Assembly: GCF_041224545.1 (NCBI RefSeq)
Contig: NZ_JBGFGP010000130.1
Location: 62,001 to 126,000 of the forward strand
Length of the DNA: 64,000 nucleotides
Reading direction: 5' to 3'
DNA from: Sedimentitalea sp041224545
GTDB lineage: Bacteria; Pseudomonadota; Alphaproteobacteria; Rhodobacterales; Rhodobacteraceae
Numbering within the stretch: position 1 is the first letter of the stretch; each line of letters opens with the position of its first letter. The notes below the pieces were generated by a model. It had not been told where the DNA came from. It made no database searches and saw only the letters and a list, made by a program, of their open reading frames with translations. Made by a program: the position numbers and the translations under genes. Positions 54,034 through 63,038 of the stretch are shown here, one piece after another.

Positions 54034-54876
54034 TCAGCCGACAAAGGCCTTTTCGACCACATAGTGCTGCGGGTCCGAATTCGCGCCTTCCACCAGTCCG
54101 AAATCTTCTAGGATTTGCTTGATGTCCTGATTGAACGCAAGCGAGCCGCACACCATTGCACGATCAGTTTCGGGGGTGATCGGTGAAATGCCAAGATCGG
54201 AAAAGACCGTCCCATCCGCAAGCAGGTCGGTGATGCGGCCCATCCTGGGGCTGTCCTCGCGGGTGGTGGTGGGGTAGTAGCGAATCTTGGCAAGATTTTC
54301 CGCACCGATCAATTCCTGCATCAGCTCGTCGGCTTTGAGATCTTCGATCAGTTGGCGGCCGTATTCCAGTTCCGCGACATCGCGGCAGGTATGGGTGATG
54401 ACGACCTCGTCATAATTCTCGTAGGTTTCGGGTTCACGCAGCAGCGAGGCGAAGGGCGCGAAGCCGGTACCGGTGGCAAAAAACCATATGCGTTTGCCGG
54501 GCAGCAGCGCGTCATGCACCAGCGTGCCAACGGGTTTCGGGCGCAGGATGATCTGATCGCCGGGCTGGATATGTTGCAGCTTGCTGGTCAGCGGGCCGTC
54601 CTGAACCTTGATCGAATAGAATTCGAGTTCCTCGTCCCAGGCGGGGCTTGCGATGGAATAGGCCCGCAGCAGCGGCTTGCCGTTATCGCCCAGCAGGCCG
54701 ATCATCACGAACTCCCCCGAGCGGAAGCGCAGGCTCTGCGGACGGCTCACACGGAACGAAAACAGCCGGTCGGTCCAGTGTTTGACGGCGGTGACCGTCT
54801 GGGCATCGGGCAGGGTCGGCGTCTTGACGGGGGTGGCGTCGGTCGCGGCGTTGGTCACGGGGGTCATCTCTGTCAT
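54034..54876 (-). CDS. fpr: Ferredoxin-NADP reductase
   Basis: The 280-residue protein has the FAD motif RAYSI, the NADP motif GTGFAPFASLLR and CGSLAF near the end. It moves electrons between NADPH and ferredoxin or flavodoxin. It lies downstream of the cysI-cysH-DUF934 genes on the same strand across a 69-base gap, so it may supply reduced ferredoxin for sulfite reduction. It has its own terminator. Confidence 0.93.
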   Translation of the reverse strand: MTEMTPVTNAATDATPVKTPTLPDAQTVTAVKHWTDRLFSFRVSRPQSLRFRSGEFVMIGLLGDNGKPLLRAYSIASPAWDEELEFYSIKVQDGPLTSKLQHIQPGDQIILRPKPVGTLVHDALLPGKRIWFFATGTGFAPFASLLREPETYENYDEVVITHTCRDVAELEYGRQLIEDLKADELMQELIGAENLAKIRYYPTTTREDSPRMGRITDLLADGTVFSDLGISPITPETDRAMVCGSLAFNQDIKQILEDFGLVEGANSDPQHYVVEKAFVG

Positions 54877-54945
54877 CGTTTATACTGCCGGTCTGCTGAG
54901 CCGACACCTCTGATTAATCTTTGATCTATGTCAGGGAAAGGGGTC

Positions 54946-55350
54946 TTAGCCGCGCAGGCGGGACTGATAATCGTGCTGCTGCCAATTTGAACGCGCAAGC
55001 CATTGATCCTCGGGCTGTCGCGCGGCGAGGGCATCGTCGATTTCGACCTCGTCAAACCCCGAACGGCGGGCCATCGCGTATTGATCGGCCAGAACGTGTC
55101 CGCGCGCCCGCAACCGACCCTGATATCCGCGCAGCCGCAATTGCCGTGCAATGGTAAAGCCACGCCCGTCGGCCGAGCTCGGAAAATCCACGCGGATCAT
55201 GCGAAGGCCGGAATGGAGCGGCACAGACGCCGGGTCCGTATCAGAGGGAACATCCAGTGCCACCGCGTCATTGGCGGCCTGGCCGGCATCGCAATAACCA
55301 CTGTTCCAGTCATCCAGCTCAAAGCCGGTATCGGTCACGATCACACTCAT
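54946..55350 (-). CDS. DUF934 family protein
   Basis: The 134-residue protein matches DUF934, usually found beside cysI/cysH. It has a characteristic segment VDFPSSADGRGFTIARQLRLRGY and ends with QHDYQSRLRG. The function is not established, but its constant neighbours tie it to sulfite reduction. The ATG at 55350 overlaps the cysH stop (ATGA); a longer frame would run into cysH. Confidence 0.88.
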   Translation of the reverse strand: MSVIVTDTGFELDDWNSGYCDAGQAANDAVALDVPSDTDPASVPLHSGLRMIRVDFPSSADGRGFTIARQLRLRGYQGRLRARGHVLADQYAMARRSGFDEVEIDDALAARQPEDQWLARSNWQQHDYQSRLRG

Positions 55351-56105
55351 GATTTTGCTCCTGTCCGGACCATCTTGCCATTCACAAAATGGATGCCGCA
55401 TTCGTCTTTTTCCTGATTGCGCCAGCGCCCGGCGCGCGGGTCTTCCCCCTTGGCCACGGGCGAGGTGCAGGGGGCGCATCCGATCGAGGGATAGCCTTTT
55501 GCCACCAGCGGATGCCGGGGCAGCCTGTTTTCCTCCATATAGGCGCGCACGTCTTCCGGCGCCCAATGGGCCAGCGGATTGACCTTGATCCGCCCGGTTC
55601 CGTCCTCGACCTCAAAAAACTCGAGTGCGGCGCGGGTGCCTGACTGAAACCGTTTGCGCCCGGTGATCCACCCGTCATACGAAGCCAGGGCCCTGTTCAG
55701 CGGTTCGGTCTTGCGCAGCGCGCAGCACGCATCCGTGTCGCGCCGATGCAGGCTGCCGTCCGGATCGCGCGCGGTGATGTCGTCGGCGCGAATGATCTGA
55801 ACATTGCTCAGGCCAAGACGTTCCGAAACTTCGGACTGGTAGACGAGGGTCTCGGTAAACAGCATCTCGGTGTCGATGAACAGCACCGGCGTCGCCCGGT
55901 CCGTCACCGCCGCCATGTGAAGCAGCACGACGGATTCCGCGCCAAAGCTGGAGACCAGAGCGATCTTGCCTGCGTTCTGCAAGGCACCCTGCATCACGGC
56001 GGTGGCGCTGTGATGCCGATAGCGCGCGTTCAGGTCGGCGACCCGGGCCGCAAGCGCCGCGGCGTCGGGACCGTCGACAGGGGTTTTCTCTGCGAGATCA
56101 AGCAT
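55347..56105 (-). CDS. cysH: Adenylyl-sulfate (APS) reductase, CysH family
   Basis: The 252-residue protein has the CysH nucleotide site (SSFGAESVVLLH). It also has a pair of iron-sulfur motifs, Cys127-Cys128 (DACCALRK) and Cys210/Cys213 (GCAPC), which mark the 4Fe-4S subtype using APS rather than PAPS. The redox-active ECGIH motif (Cys236) is near the C-terminus. It makes sulfite from activated sulfate. It starts six bases after cysI and overlaps the DUF934 gene. Confidence 0.93.
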   Translation of the reverse strand: MLDLAEKTPVDGPDAAALAARVADLNARYRHHSATAVMQGALQNAGKIALVSSFGAESVVLLHMAAVTDRATPVLFIDTEMLFTETLVYQSEVSERLGLSNVQIIRADDITARDPDGSLHRRDTDACCALRKTEPLNRALASYDGWITGRKRFQSGTRAALEFFEVEDGTGRIKVNPLAHWAPEDVRAYMEENRLPRHPLVAKGYPSIGCAPCTSPVAKGEDPRAGRWRNQEKDECGIHFVNGKMVRTGAKS

Positions 56106-56111
56106 GACGCA

Positions 56112-57776
56112 TCACTCGGCAGCGACGGCGGCCTGCGGATAGAGCGCGGCCTTGAACGGAGCCATCCCGACGCGACGATAGGTCTGAAGGAAAGTTTCGG
56201 ACGCTTCGGTGCGCAGGTCGAGATAGGCATAGACCAGCCGCTCGATCGCGGGAATCACGTCATCGGCAGAAAAGCCCGGACCAACCCGCTCGCCAAGCGC
56301 CGCATTTTCGGTGGCATCCCCGCCAAGGGTGATCTGGTAGTTTTCGACCCCTGCGCGATCCAGGCCCAGAATGCCGATATGCCCCACGTGGTGGTGGCCG
56401 CAGGCATTGATGCAGCCGGAAATCTTGATCTTGAGGGGTCCGATATCGTTCTCGATCTTCAACTCTTCAAACCGCGTGGCGATCTGTTGCGCGATCGGGA
56501 TCGAGCGCGCCGTTGCAAGCGCGCAGTAATCCATGCCGGGGCAGGCGATGATGTCGCTGATCAGTCCGATATTCGCGGTTGCGAGGCCGTTCGCCTTGAG
56601 GGCCGCGTGGATCGCGGGCAGGTCGGATTTGTGCACATGGGGCAGCACCACGTTCTGTTCGTGGCTGATGCGCAGCTCGTCATGGGCATACTGCTCGGCC
56701 AGGTCGGCCATCACGCGTATCTGTTCGGCGCTGGCATCGCCGGGCGTGGCACCATGGGCCTTGAGGCTGATCGAGACGATCGCATGATCCGGATCGCGAT
56801 GCGCTGTCAGGTTGGTGTCTGCCCAGCTGCGGAACACCGGATCGGCCCGATAGGTCGCGTCATAGGCTGCGGTGGAGCCGGTGCGCAGGGGCGGCAGCGT
56901 GAATTGCGCCTGAATCTGCGGCAGCAGTTCCTGATCGACACCGGACCAGGCCGGCCGTAGCCGGTCGAAAACGCGTTCGACGCGCGCGCGGATCTCGTCG
57001 ATGCCGTGTTCGTGCACGGTGATCTTGATGCGGGCCTTGTACTTGTTGTCGCGGCGGCCCAGCAGGTTGTAGACGCTGAGCACCGCTTCCAGGTAGGGCA
57101 AAAGATCGGCCTGCGGAAGGAATGCGCGAATGACCTTGCCGATCATCGGGGTACGGCCAAGACCACCGCCCACGATGACCTTATAGCCGATCTCGCCATC
57201 CTGCCGGACAATCTGCAGGCCGATGTCATGCGCCTTTATCACCGCGCGGTCGTTTTCGCTGCCGGTGATGGCGATCTTGAACTTGCGCCCGAGGAACTGG
57301 AATTCCGGGTGATCGGTCGACCACTGGCGGATCAGCTCGGCCACCGGGCGCGGATCCGCGATCTCGTCCGCCGCAGCGCCCGAGAAATGGTCGGCGGTCA
57401 CGTTGCGGATCGTGTTGCCGCTGGTCTGGATGGCGTGCAGCCCGACTTCGGCCAGAGCGTCGAGCATATCCGGAATGTCGCGCAGTTTCGGCCAGTTGTA
57501 CTGGATGTTCTGGCGGGTGGTGAAATGGCCATAGCCCTTGTCCCAACGCTCGGCCAGATAGGCCAGCTTGCGCATCTGTGCGCTGTTCAGCGTGCCATAG
57601 GGGATCGCGACCCGCAGCATGTAGGCGTGCAACTGAAGGTAAACGCCGTTCATCAGGCGCAGTGGCTTGAATTCATCTTCGGTGAGCGATCCATCGATCC
57701 GGCGCTCGACCTGGGCGCGGAACTGGGCGTTGCGCTCGGCCAGGAATGCGGTGTCGAATTCGGTATAGCTGTACAT
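56112..57776 (-). CDS. cysI: Sulfite reductase hemoprotein (ferredoxin-type nitrite/sulfite reductase family)
   Basis: The 554-residue protein shows the siroheme/4Fe-4S motifs ACPGMDYCALA and GCINACGHHH that ligate the coupled cofactor. The front half has the usual RQNIQYNW and TSGNTIRNVT segments. It reduces sulfite to sulfide with six electrons, probably from ferredoxin. It is the second gene of DUF2849-cysI-cysH-DUF934. No cysG (siroheme synthesis) is present next to it in this window. Confidence 0.93.
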   Translation of the reverse strand: MYSYTEFDTAFLAERNAQFRAQVERRIDGSLTEDEFKPLRLMNGVYLQLHAYMLRVAIPYGTLNSAQMRKLAYLAERWDKGYGHFTTRQNIQYNWPKLRDIPDMLDALAEVGLHAIQTSGNTIRNVTADHFSGAAADEIADPRPVAELIRQWSTDHPEFQFLGRKFKIAITGSENDRAVIKAHDIGLQIVRQDGEIGYKVIVGGGLGRTPMIGKVIRAFLPQADLLPYLEAVLSVYNLLGRRDNKYKARIKITVHEHGIDEIRARVERVFDRLRPAWSGVDQELLPQIQAQFTLPPLRTGSTAAYDATYRADPVFRSWADTNLTAHRDPDHAIVSISLKAHGATPGDASAEQIRVMADLAEQYAHDELRISHEQNVVLPHVHKSDLPAIHAALKANGLATANIGLISDIIACPGMDYCALATARSIPIAQQIATRFEELKIENDIGPLKIKISGCINACGHHHVGHIGILGLDRAGVENYQITLGGDATENAALGERVGPGFSADDVIPAIERLVYAYLDLRTEASETFLQTYRRVGMAPFKAALYPQAAVAAE

Positions 57777-57823
57777 CTGATCTGTCCTGTCTGGAGAGGT
57801 GACGCGACTGGCTGGGCTGGGTG

Positions 57824-58138
57824 TCAGCCGCGCAATCCGGCCTGCGCTTCCTGTTTGCCATGCGGATAATTTGACGGCCCGGTGCGGCGGAACTCTTCGC
57901 GGAAATGAATGGGCTGAGGCCCGTCGCCAGCGGGTTTCATGTCGGCAAGATAGGCCCCGACGATGCGGTTGGCCTGGCGCTCTGCATCGAGCAGGCGTAC
58001 CTGTGCGTGGGCTTCGTCGGTGATGATCTCGGCATCCGCCAGATCGCGGCTCCAGCGATCATCGGCGGTTTGATAGACCACATCGCCTTCCAGAAGGTCC
58101 GATGCGGTGACAACTTTGGGCGTGAATTCACGGGGCAT
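57824..58138 (-). CDS. DUF2849 family protein
   Basis: The 104-residue protein fits DUF2849 (KVVTASDLLEGDVVY at the front, HFREEFRRTGPSNY at the end), a small family restricted largely to cys operons of alphaproteobacteria. Its function is unknown. It is the first gene of the minus-strand cys operon, with cysI 47 bases downstream. The Lrp regulator is divergent across about 150 bases, so it might control this operon. Confidence 0.88.
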   Translation of the reverse strand: MPREFTPKVVTASDLLEGDVVYQTADDRWSRDLADAEIITDEAHAQVRLLDAERQANRIVGAYLADMKPAGDGPQPIHFREEFRRTGPSNYPHGKQEAQAGLRG

Positions 58139-58285
58139 CCGCTCATTTCCTCAAGACTGCTGTATTTCCGCTCTCTATATAGGAAATTTTCCCACATTTG
58201 CGCCAGATACATTGCCAAATAAGGAATAATGTTCCAATACGGGCGGCAATCGGAACAAGCGGCCTGAATGAGGGGTGAAATTGGA

Positions 58286-58747
58286 ATGTCTGTACGGATC
58301 GATGAGACAGATCGGAAAATTCTGGCGGAGTTACAGCGCGATGCGGCGCAATCGCTTGATGAAATCGCCCGCGCGGTCGGCAGTTCCAAGACCCCGGTCT
58401 GGAATCGCATTCGCAAGCTGCGCGAGGCCGGTGTGATCGGACGGCAGACTGTGGTTCTGGACGCGGAGGCGCTTGGATTCGAAGCGTGTTTCTTTGTGCT
58501 GATCCGGACGTCGGAACACGAGGCCGGGTGGCAGGCGATGTTCCTAAAGGCGTTGCGAGACCGGCCTGAAGTGCAGGAGGCGCACCGGCTTGCGGGGGAT
58601 ATCGACTATATCCTCAAGGTGAGGGTCAAGAATGCGCGCGCCTATGACGAGTTCTATCAGGCGCTTATTTCCGAGGTGCGCGTGCACAATGTCACCGCTC
58701 TGCTGTCGATGGAAGAAATCAAGTCGACCACGATGCTGCCGCTTTAG
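58286..58747 (+). CDS. Lrp/AsnC-family transcriptional regulator
   Basis: The 153-residue protein has the Lrp helix-turn-helix (DETDRKILAELQRDAAQSLDEIA, KTPVWNRIRKLREAGVI) and the C-terminal RAM effector domain. The start at 58286 begins the conserved domain. Its place opposite the cys operon suggests control of sulfur assimilation in response to an amino acid such as cysteine; this is inference only. The intergenic region is rich in A and T and includes a GGAATAATGTTCC motif. Confidence 0.9.
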   Translation: MSVRIDETDRKILAELQRDAAQSLDEIARAVGSSKTPVWNRIRKLREAGVIGRQTVVLDAEALGFEACFFVLIRTSEHEAGWQAMFLKALRDRPEVQEAHRLAGDIDYILKVRVKNARAYDEFYQALISEVRVHNVTALLSMEEIKSTTMLPL

Positions 58748-58790
58748 CGGGCACTGGTCACATCGCGGACGGACCTGATAGGATCCTTGC

Positions 58791-60542
58791 ATGACTGGCT
58801 TGCGACACCGACGATCCTGGGTGGTGCTGATTTTCCTCGCTGTTGTCGCGGCGCTGGCCGGGACGGTCTGGCGCTATGGGTATCTTCAGGCGCTTGAGCA
58901 ACTCGCGCGGCGGGCCGAGGGGGATCTCGCTCTGGCGAGTGACCGCCTGAGTACCGAGTTGCAGGTCTATCAGGAACTTGCCGTGCTGCTGACCGATCAT
59001 CCGATGTTCGATGCGCTGGATGATCCGGCGCGGCGGGTCGCGGCGCAGGCGCAGCTGCTGGAGGTTGCCGACAAGACGGCGGCGCTGGATGTGGCCTATG
59101 CCGATCTGTCGGGCCGCGTCCTGGTCAGCGCCAACGGTCTGACACCGGAAGATGTGTCCGGCACCGCCTATTTTCGTCGTGCATTGCAGGGGGCGCTTGG
59201 CTCTGATCACGGGGTGCGCGCGCCGCTGAACCGGCGGGCCTATTACTATGCCGCGCCAACTTTTGACGCGACCGGACATGTGCGCGGAGCGGTCGTGGTG
59301 GTTGCCGATGTGGCCAGTATCGAACTGGCCTGGCCGGGGAATGCTCCGGCGGTGTTCTTTACCGATGTCAATGGCGAGGTTTTCATCACCAACCGGTTCG
59401 AATTGCTGTTCTGGACCAGACCGCCGGGCGGCATCGGGCTGGTGCCGCCGGATGGTCCGGCCCCGGAATTCAGGGCGGCGCAGACCGGTGTGCACGAGAT
59501 CTGGAATATTCGCTGGGGGCCATATGTCCCGGAGCGGGCGCTGCACCTGCAACGGCACCTGCCGATCGTGGGGCTGACCGGCGAGATCCTTGTGAATGCC
59601 GCCCCTGCGCGGCGATTGGCATGGTTGCAGAGCTCGGCGGTGGCGGCCATCTGTCTGGCATTCGGCGCGATGCTGTTCCTTGCCACCGAACGGCGCAGAA
59701 CCCTGGCGCAGGCGAACGCGGTTCTGGAAACCCGAGTGGCCAGACGTACCAGAGCCCTGTCAGAGGCGAACGCGCTGCTGCGGCAGGAGATCAGCGAGCG
59801 CAAGGAGGCCGAGGCCGCCCTCACACGTGCGCAGGCAGACCTCGTTCAGGCCGGCAAGCTGAGTGCATTGGGCCAGATGAGTGCGGGGATCAGTCACGAG
59901 TTGAACCAGCCTCTCATGGCGATCCGCTCCTTTGCCGAGAACGGCACCGAGTATCTCGCGCGCGGGCGCGCCGACAAGGCCGGCGAGAATCTCGCCCGGA
60001 TTGCCGATCTGGCGCATCGCATGGGACGGATCATCCGCAATCTGCGCGCCTTTGCCCGGCAGGAAAGCGAGGACGTAAGACAGGTGGATATCGTCGCCAT
60101 ACTGGATAGTGCAATCGAGTTGACCGGCGCGCGCATGCGCCAGGATGCGGTCACGATCCGCTTTGTACGACCGGATCGACCGATCTGGGTGCGCGGCGGG
60201 GATGTGCGGCTGGGGCAGGTTTTTGTCAACCTGCTGACCAACGCGGCGGATGCGATGGAGGGGCGCGACGGCAAAACCATCGAGATCGAGGTGGCCGAAA
60301 CCGGTCCGCTGCGGGTTATCATACGCGACAACGGGCCGGGCATCGACGTACCGGACAAGGTGTTTGAGCCGTTCTATTCCACCAAGGAGGTCGGGGCGTC
60401 CGAAGGCATGGGGCTGGGCCTGTCGATTTCGTATGGAATCGTGCAGAGCTTTGGCGGTGACATCCGTGGCGAAAACGGTCCTGACGGCGGAGCGGTGTTT
60501 ACGGTGCAACTTGAACCCTGGCAGGCGGAGCAGGCAGCATGA
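58791..60542 (+). CDS. dctB: C4-dicarboxylate sensor histidine kinase DctB
   Basis: The 583-residue protein has an N-terminal helix, a periplasmic sensor part (about residues 35-280), a second helix near residue 290 and a coiled-coil signalling segment. The kinase follows, with the H-box SAGISHELNQPLMAIRSF, the N-box NLLTNAADAM, and the GLGLSISYGIV and DNGPGI motifs. DctB detects dicarboxylates and phosphorylates DctD. Its stop overlaps dctD (ATGA). The histidine and ATP motifs look intact. Confidence 0.92.
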   Translation: MTGLRHRRSWVVLIFLAVVAALAGTVWRYGYLQALEQLARRAEGDLALASDRLSTELQVYQELAVLLTDHPMFDALDDPARRVAAQAQLLEVADKTAALDVAYADLSGRVLVSANGLTPEDVSGTAYFRRALQGALGSDHGVRAPLNRRAYYYAAPTFDATGHVRGAVVVVADVASIELAWPGNAPAVFFTDVNGEVFITNRFELLFWTRPPGGIGLVPPDGPAPEFRAAQTGVHEIWNIRWGPYVPERALHLQRHLPIVGLTGEILVNAAPARRLAWLQSSAVAAICLAFGAMLFLATERRRTLAQANAVLETRVARRTRALSEANALLRQEISERKEAEAALTRAQADLVQAGKLSALGQMSAGISHELNQPLMAIRSFAENGTEYLARGRADKAGENLARIADLAHRMGRIIRNLRAFARQESEDVRQVDIVAILDSAIELTGARMRQDAVTIRFVRPDRPIWVRGGDVRLGQVFVNLLTNAADAMEGRDGKTIEIEVAETGPLRVIIRDNGPGIDVPDKVFEPFYSTKEVGASEGMGLGLSISYGIVQSFGGDIRGENGPDGGAVFTVQLEPWQAEQAA

Positions 60543-61762
60543 GGAACGGGCGGCGGGTCTTGCTGGTGGATGATGACGCGGCGGTGCGCGACGCGCTGGC
60601 GCAAACGCTTGATCTGGCTGATTTCGACGTGACGACTGCGGGGTCCTTCGTCGCGGCCAAGGATCACATCAGACATGATTTTACCGGCGTCATCCTGTCG
60701 GATATCCGGATGCCGGGGCGCGACGGGTTCCACCTGCTGTCCTATGCGCGCGGTGTGGACGAAGATTTGCCCGTCGTGCTGTTGACCGGCGAGGGCGACA
60801 TTCCGATGGCGGTCTCGGCGATGGAAAAGGGCGCGTTCGATTTTCTGGAAAAGCCCTGTGCGCCGGCGGCGCTTGTTGCGGTCCTGGAACGGGCGCTGGC
60901 GGCGCGGCAGGAAACGCTCGACATGCGGGCCGAGCGGCAACGTGCCAGATCGGGCGATCCCGCGGCGCGGATGATCTTTGGAAATTCGGCCCTGGTCGCA
61001 GAAATGCGCGAGCGGGTCCGGCGGTTGGCAAAGACGGCCGCGGCGGTTTTTGTCAGCGGTCCGCCGGGCAGCGGTGTGTCCAAGATCGCAGAGGTGATCC
61101 ATCTGAGTTCGGATCAGGCGCGGGGGCCCTTCGAAAAGCGGGCTGCGGCCGGGTTGGATCGGGTCGGTCTGGCGCAGGCGCTGGCCGCCGCAGAGGGCGG
61201 CAGCCTGTTTCTGGATGAAATCCGCAACCTGCCTGCCGACAGCCAGATTGCGCTGATCGAGGCGCTCGAAGAAACCGGGCAGGCCCGGGTGATGGCCGGG
61301 AGCACGGTCGAGCTCGACGAAACCATGCTGAACGGGGATCTTTATTATCGGTTGCAGGCTGCATCCGTGCGGATACCGTCGCTTGCCGAACGTCCCGAAG
61401 ACATTCCGGTTCTGTTTCGCCGATATGTCGAGCAGGCGAGCGAGCAGGCGGGGCTTGGTGTGCCCGATGTGTCGCCCGAACACCTGGCGACGCTGATGGC
61501 ACAGGACTGGCCGGGCAATGCCCGATCGCTGATGAGCGCGGCCATGCGCCTCGTGCTGGGAATGCCGGAAGAGGTCACCCAGGCGGCCGATCTGGGGCTG
61601 GCGGAACAGATGGCGCGGGTCGAGCGATCCTTGCTGATCGCGGCGCTCGGGCGGCAGAATGGGCATGCGTCGGATGCGGCGCGCGCACTCAAGCTGCCGC
61701 GCAAGACGTTCTATGACAAGCTGGCGAAATATGGGATTCGCCCTGACGATTTCCGCAGGTGA
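60539..61762 (+). CDS. dctD: DctD-type response regulator with degenerate AAA+ domain
   Basis: The 407-residue protein has an N-terminal receiver (phospho-acceptor Asp55 in VILSDIRMPG) and a Fis-type helix-turn-helix at the C-terminus (ALKLPRKTFYDKLAKYGI). The AAA+ centre is worn. The Walker A at about 174-181 reads GPPGSGVS, with Val180 where Lys is essential. The ELFGHEKGAFTGA region between Walker A and Walker B (GSLFLDEI, 221-228) is missing. It is unlikely to activate sigma-54 and probably works as a sigma-70-type regulator. Confidence 0.9.
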   Translation: MRNGRRVLLVDDDAAVRDALAQTLDLADFDVTTAGSFVAAKDHIRHDFTGVILSDIRMPGRDGFHLLSYARGVDEDLPVVLLTGEGDIPMAVSAMEKGAFDFLEKPCAPAALVAVLERALAARQETLDMRAERQRARSGDPAARMIFGNSALVAEMRERVRRLAKTAAAVFVSGPPGSGVSKIAEVIHLSSDQARGPFEKRAAAGLDRVGLAQALAAAEGGSLFLDEIRNLPADSQIALIEALEETGQARVMAGSTVELDETMLNGDLYYRLQAASVRIPSLAERPEDIPVLFRRYVEQASEQAGLGVPDVSPEHLATLMAQDWPGNARSLMSAAMRLVLGMPEEVTQAADLGLAEQMARVERSLLIAALGRQNGHASDAARALKLPRKTFYDKLAKYGIRPDDFRR

Positions 61763-61765
61763 AAC

Positions 61766-61783
61766 TGTGCGGTTTTCCGCACA
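61766..61783 (+). promoter_or_regulatory. Palindromic operator 1 upstream of dctP
   Basis: TGTGCGG, four bases (TTTT), CCGCACA is a perfect 7+7 palindrome just after dctD. The same arms recur 32 bases on. It is a likely DctD site. Confidence 0.7.
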
Positions 61784-61797
61784 GATCACCAATCGGC

Positions 61798-61815
61798 TGT
61801 GCGGGATACCGCACA
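61798..61815 (+). promoter_or_regulatory. Palindromic operator 2 upstream of dctP
   Basis: TGTGCGG, four bases (GATA), CCGCACA repeats operator 1 exactly in its arms. The centre-to-centre distance is 32 bases, about three helical turns, so both sites face the same side of the DNA. Confidence 0.7.
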
Positions 61816-61859
61816 CCTGTTGATGCCTATCTGATGCATGAAATGAAGAATGGAAGATA

Positions 61860-61880
61860 AACATCTGTTATAAAGATGTT
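61860..61880 (+). promoter_or_regulatory. AT-rich inverted repeat upstream of dctP
   Basis: AACATCT, seven bases (GTTATAA), AGATGTT forms a 7+7 inverted repeat about 140 bases before the dctP start. It differs from the TGTGCGG sites and may be a second regulator's operator or a promoter hairpin. Confidence 0.4.
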
Positions 61881-62019
61881 ATCATGAATTTCCGGTTGCG
61901 GATCACAAACGGTTGAGTGGCGTGTCGGCTTCCGTTTGACTGCGATAAGCGCGCCGAATCCGGTGCCAGCCACGGGCGCAGACCCGTATCAGATAATGGA
62001 ACTTCGGGAGGAAATACCG

Positions 62020-63021
62020 ATGAAACTGTTCACCGCTGCCGCAACGGCAATGGCTCTCTCGCTGACGGCAACCGCAGGGTTCGCAGCCTGCGACGATGGC
62101 GAAATCGTCATCAAGTTCAGCCATGTCACCAACACTGACAAGCACCCCAAGGGCATCGCGGCGTCGCTGCTTCAGGAGCGGGTAAACGAAGAGATGAACG
62201 GCAAGGCCTGCATGGAGGTCTTCCCGAACTCGACGCTTTATAATGACGATCAGGTGCTCGAAGCGATGTTGCAGGGCGACGTCCAGATGGCCGCGCCGTC
62301 ATTGTCCAAGTTCGAACAATTCACCAAGGTTTTCCGCATCTTCGATTTGCCGTTCATGTTCAATGACATGGCGGCGGTGGATGCCTTCCAGAACTCGGAA
62401 ACCGGTCAGAAGATGAAGGAGTCGATGACCCGCCGTGGCCTTTTGGGGCTCGGGTTCTGGCATAATGGCATGAAGCAGATGTCGGCCAACAAACCGCTGG
62501 TAACGCCGGCCGATGCGAACGGGTTGAAGTTCCGGGTACAGAACTCGGATGTGCTCAAGGCGCAGATGGCTGCCATGGGAGCCAGCCCGCAGCCGATGGC
62601 ATTCTCGGAAGTCTATGGGGCGTTGCAGACCGGCGTCGTCGATGGGCAGGAAAACACCTGGTCCAACATTTATGGCCAGAAGTTCTTTGAAGTGCAGGAC
62701 GGCACGACCGAGACCAACCACGGCGTGCTTGACTATATGGTGGTGACATCGACCGACTGGTGGGACAGCCTGCCCGACGATGTGCGCGACCAGCTTGCAA
62801 CCATCGTGCAGGAAGTGACAGAGACCCGCAACGCCGCCGTGGGTGAGGTCGATGCTGCGGCGCGTCAGGCGATCCTGGATGCCGGCGGCACCATCATCGA
62901 ACTGACCCCGGAACAGCGCACCGCCTGGGTTGAAGCGATGAAGCCGGTCTGGGCCGAGTTCGAAGGCGATGTCGGTGCCGATAACATCGCCGAGGCACAG
63001 AAATTCAATGCCATGAACTGA
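62020..63021 (+). CDS. dctP: TRAP transporter substrate-binding protein DctP
   Basis: The 333-residue protein has a signal peptide ending near AGFAA, so it is periplasmic. It shows the DctP pattern: VFPNSTLYNDDQVLEAML, GLKFRVQ with the carboxylate-binding Arg, and SEVYGALQTGVVDGQENTWSN. It captures C4-dicarboxylates such as succinate, fumarate or malate for DctQM. GGGAGGAA precedes the ATG. A terminator after it should limit how much transcript reaches dctQ. Confidence 0.94.
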   Translation: MKLFTAAATAMALSLTATAGFAACDDGEIVIKFSHVTNTDKHPKGIAASLLQERVNEEMNGKACMEVFPNSTLYNDDQVLEAMLQGDVQMAAPSLSKFEQFTKVFRIFDLPFMFNDMAAVDAFQNSETGQKMKESMTRRGLLGLGFWHNGMKQMSANKPLVTPADANGLKFRVQNSDVLKAQMAAMGASPQPMAFSEVYGALQTGVVDGQENTWSNIYGQKFFEVQDGTTETNHGVLDYMVVTSTDWWDSLPDDVRDQLATIVQEVTETRNAAVGEVDAAARQAILDAGGTIIELTPEQRTAWVEAMKPVWAEFEGDVGADNIAEAQKFNAMN

Positions 63022-63038
63022 GCGCGATCTGCGCTTGC

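Noticed and set aside
61816..62019. Possible sigma-54 promoter before dctP
   Set aside because: TGGCGTG near 61918 is the only GG-like element and lacks the GC element at the right distance; DctD here is not competent for sigma-54.
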